DNA from: Candidatus Omnitrophota bacterium
GTDB taxonomy: Bacteria > Verrucomicrobiota > Verrucomicrobiia > Limisphaerales > UBA1319
DNA length: 8,690 bases
Direction of reading: 5' to 3'
NCBI GenBank assembly: GCA_023473405.1
Contig: JAMCZD010000094.1
Location: 1-8,690 of the forward strand
Position numbers and translations under genes: made by a program
The notes under the pieces: generated by a model
The model's database searches: none
Seen by the model: the letters and a program-made list of their open reading frames with translations, nothing else
What the model was told of the DNA's origin: nothing
Part shown: piece by piece, positions 7,161 to 8,690 of the stretch
How positions within the stretch are numbered: position 1 is the stretch's first letter
How the letters are laid out: the number at the start of each line of letters is the position of its first letter

Positions 7161-8690
7161 GCCGCCTCCGGCATGCTCCCCGCCGTGCCACCGCACCCGA
7201 CCGAAGGCGCGAACACTTTGTTCTACAATGGCAACAGCAGCTACTCCGAGGCCCTGATCGATATACCTGAGTCCGCCCTTGCCATCAGCTTCTGGTTCAG
7301 GACCTCCGACCCCGGCGCGGCGCTCTTCTCCGTCTCCAACGGCGGAAGCGACCATGATCGGCACATCTATCTCAATGGTGGGAACATTTACACGCGCATA
7401 TACAGCGCCGGGACGGTAAGTTCATCCGGCTTGAGCCTGGCGGACGGCGCGTGGCATTATGTGGTCTTCACTTATGGAAGCGCGGTCTCTGGCAACCAGA
7501 CTTATGTGGACGGCGTCCAGGTCGCTTCCGGCACCAAGGCCAGTTCGGACTTCAACTGGCAGAACCGGATACGGTTTGGTTTTTCACAAGACGCGCCCCA
7601 CGATCATTTGGCCGGTTACCTCGATGAGGTCCGGCTTTGGAATCGCGCGTTCACGGCTGCCGATGTCCAGGTTAACATGACCAACAGCCTGAGCGGCACT
7701 GAAGAGGGTTTGATTGGTTATTGGCGGTTCAATGAAGGCTACGGTCTGACTTCCATCGATCTCAGCACTAATGGCCACAACGCCACTCTGATCAACGGGC
7801 CGACCTGGTTGCCCGCCGCCAACCACGGCTTTGCTGCTCCGGGCATCTTCGCCCAATACCTTCTGAATATGGACCTCCGCGACATCATGCCGGCCGCGAT
7901 TACTTCACTTACCCTCCCTGCCGAGGGTTCAACCAACCTGAGCATCATTGACCGTTTCACGCTCGGCTTTAGCAAGAACGTTGATCCTTCAATCAACGGC
8001 ATGAACCGCTTCATCCGGACCTATGGTGGTCATGCTTATACAGTGTCCGATAGTTCCATGACCTGGTATGAAGCTGAGACGCAGGCAAGGTCCTTGGGCG
8101 GTCACCTGGTCACGATCAACGATGCGCTCGAAAACGATTGGGTGCGCGGCACATTCGCCAATTTGGACATCCTCTGGATCGGCCTTGCGGATGAGGCTCA
8201 GAAAGGCAACTCCGCCTGGGCGAGCGGCGAACCCGTTGCTTACACCAATTGGAGCGGCGGCGTTCCCAACTATTCCAATAACCGGGACTATACCGCCATG
8301 CAAAGCGACGGCACCTGGGCGAACTACTACGTCAGTACCACTTACCCCGGGGTAATCGAGGTTGGCGGAATGGACAGCGACGGAGACGGGATTCCGGACA
8401 CGCTGGATGCTTATCCCAACGATCCTTACAACCTGTTCGACCTGCGGGCTGCCGGGTCCGACGGCTTGTTCGACACGTCCGATGACCAAATCTATCACCT
8501 CACTCACGGCACATATAGCAGCGGGCTTTCACTCGATTTCACCGTCACCGACGGTCCTCTCCAGCCCGGGGTAAGTGGTACTGACGTAGTAGTTCGCCCA
8601 GGTGCCGTCGCTTTGCATGGCGGTATAGTCCCGGTTATTGGAATAGTTGGGAACGCCGCCGCTCCAATTGGTGTAAGCAACGGGTTCGCC
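7068..8690 (+). CDS. Continuation of the giant modular protein in the third frame (3' partial)
   Basis: This frame is open from after a TGA at 7065 to the last base and has no start of its own. Homology to the upstream modules begins at about 7095 (Gly-Ala-Gly-Asn-Leu, then YTVPAGADGDYYARV, matching FTVPSGQDGVYYA in unit A). It encodes the end of PPC-b, a LamG-like domain (7212-7811), the first part of an SbsA-type Ig domain (7890-7985), an inserted C-type-lectin-like domain (8007-8366), a calcium motif (8373-8423) and the second part of the Ig domain up to DGPLQPG (8550-8570). It is therefore the same gene as the frame ending at 7110, separated by a one-base shift, and not a second gene. From 8571 the translation loses all resemblance to the paralogous modules because the DNA becomes a reverse copy of 8226-8345. 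Those last 40 codons should be disregarded. Confidence 0.85.
7086..7103 (+). other. Site of a one-base frameshift
   Basis: Homologous codons up to LVNS (about 7092) start at positions 1 modulo 3. Homologous codons from GAGNL (7095 on, with AAC at 7104) start at positions 0 modulo 3. One base is therefore missing here, or two are extra, relative to units A and B. No canonical slippery heptamer in the right phase is visible, which favours a sequencing or assembly error or a true mutation over programmed frameshifting. Confidence 0.8.
7212..7811 (+). other. LamG-like domain, unit C (third frame)
   Basis: The order is NTLFYNGNSSYSEA, LAISFWFRTSDP, GAWHYVVFTYG, TYVDGVQVASG, DEVRLWNRAFTAADV, LIGYWRFNEGYG and LINGPTW. 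The end of the domain matches units A and B closely, but the centre, with GSDHDRHIYLNGG, is of a different subtype. There are no cysteines. This domain lies after the stop at 7110 and would be missed if only the first frame were annotated. Confidence 0.85.
8007..8366 (+). other. C-type-lectin-like domain, unit C
   Basis: The domain runs from RTYGGHAYTV through TWYEAETQARSLGGHLVTI, ILWIGLADE, AWASGEPVAYTNW, SGGVPNYSN and GTWANYY to GVIEV. It is a clear paralogue of the lectin domain at 1891-2247 and also lacks cysteines. The WND position reads WAN and the EPN position reads VPN, so calcium-dependent sugar binding of the classical type is not supported. Its last third is the part copied in reverse at the window end. 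Confidence 0.85.
8226..8351. repeat. Left arm of an exact 126-bp inverted repeat
   Basis: Every base x from 8226 to 8351 is complementary to base 16916 minus x in 8565-8690. I checked this base by base and found no mismatch. The arm encodes the last third of the unit C lectin domain. Its inner end is the palindromic CCCCGGGG at 8345-8352. Confidence 0.97.
8373..8423 (+). other. Thrombospondin-type-3-like calcium motif, unit C
   Basis: DSDGDGIPDTLDAYPND has regularly spaced Asp ligands and a Pro-Asn-Asp end. It is the counterpart of the motif at 2254-2304 and again joins the lectin domain to the second part of the Ig-like domain. Confidence 0.8.
8565..8690. repeat. Right arm of the inverted repeat, running to the window end
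   Basis: This is the exact reverse complement of 8226-8351, separated from it by 213 bases, and it continues to the last base, so the arm may be longer. It begins within the CCCGG that the Ig coding sequence (CTCCAGCCCGG, the DNA for LQPG) shares with the other arm, so the join has about five to seven bases of microhomology. Forward translation here resembles nothing in the paralogous modules. It is most likely an amplification or assembly fold-back. Confidence 0.95.

Larger units (their letters stand above)
1..8570 (+). repeat. Three long tandem coding super-modules (A partial, B complete, C incomplete)
   Basis: The same domain order recurs at 1-2625, 2626-5472 and 5473-8570. Taking the DYWxF motif of PPC-a as anchor (466, 3736, 6586), A to B is 3270 bases and B to C is 2850 bases. 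The difference of 420 bases corresponds to the lectin plus calcium motif present in A and lacking in B. Similarity is mainly at the protein level and no long exact direct DNA repeat was seen, so the duplications are old. Confidence 0.85.
7890..8570 (+). other. SbsA-type Ig-like domain split by a lectin domain, unit C (3' truncated)
   Basis: The first part (7890-7985) reads PAAITSLTLPAEGS and FTLGFSKNVD. After the lectin domain and calcium motif, the second part (8424-8570) reads FDLRAAGSDGLFDTSDD, SSGLSLDFTV and DGPLQPG. The expected continuation (YRF and about 30 more residues) is absent because the inverted copy begins at 8565. Confidence 0.75.

Noticed and set aside
5671..7191. A 506-codon open frame on the minus strand, with others of 311 codons (2824-3759) and 273 codons (1090-1911)
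   Set aside because: They lie exactly opposite the propeller and LamG coding sequence. They translate into low-complexity Val/Ile/Ala-rich strings without recognisable domains, and follow from the GC-rich repetitive codons of the plus-strand gene. The plus strand has clear domain homology throughout.
8345..8352. The palindrome CCCCGGGG as a regulatory or attachment site
   Set aside because: It lies within the codons for Tyr-Pro-Gly-Val in the lectin domain. Its only evident relevance is as microhomology at the inverted-repeat join.
7986..8510. A minus-strand frame (7989-8507) crossing the lectin domain
   Set aside because: It is the shadow of the third-frame lectin coding sequence. It has no domain resemblance of its own.
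8226..8690. A diversity-generating retroelement: the lectin C-terminal region with a nearby second copy resembles a variable/template repeat pair
   Set aside because: The two copies are identical over all 126 bases, whereas variable and template repeats differ at adenine positions. The second copy is inverted and lies inside the coding frame, and no reverse transcriptase or accessory gene is in the window. A chimeric fold-back is simpler.

Overview
The window is one fragment of a single very large modular gene read left to right on the plus strand. It is open at both ends: no start codon context, signal peptide, promoter, terminator or C-terminal sorting signal is visible. There is no RNA gene, mobile element, CRISPR array or intergenic stretch. 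Base composition is GC-rich by eye. The domain mix (FG-GAP/VCBS propeller repeats, PPC-type beta domains, LamG-like lectin folds, SbsA-type Ig domains, cysteine-free C-type-lectin-like domains, and a calcium motif ending in a Pro-Asn-Asp linker) is typical of giant exported proteins of environmental bacteria. The style resembles Verrucomicrobiota or other PVC-group soil and freshwater bacteria. That assignment is an inference from domain style, not a measurement.

The protein consists of a roughly 950 to 1090 residue super-module that appears three times. Each super-module runs in the order: seven-bladed FG-GAP propeller, PPC-like domain a, PPC-like domain b, LamG-like domain, SbsA-type Ig-like domain. 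Unit A (1 to about 2625) is cut by the window edge inside propeller blade 5. Unit B (about 2626 to 5472) is complete. Unit C (about 5473 to 8570) breaks off within its Ig domain. In units A and C, but not B, a C-type-lectin-like domain plus a thrombospondin-type-3-like calcium motif sits inside the Ig-like domain, at the same point in both. Blade 5 and blade 6 carry the same private signatures in all three propellers, so whole super-modules were duplicated rather than single blades.

Two defects break the reading frame. Around 7090-7100 the frame moves by one base inside PPC-b of unit C. The first frame then stops at 7110, while clear homology continues in the third frame to 8570. From 8565 to the last base, the sequence is an exact reverse complement of 8226-8351. 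This abruptly ends the Ig domain at its conserved Leu-Gln-Pro-Gly motif and looks like a fold-back chimera at a contig end.

As a whole the gene most likely encodes an exported, calcium-stabilised adhesive or carbohydrate-binding surface protein. No catalytic domain is seen. The most distinctive biology is the nested lectin domain that is present or absent between otherwise parallel modules, together with the strong divergence of the three LamG cores within conserved frames.
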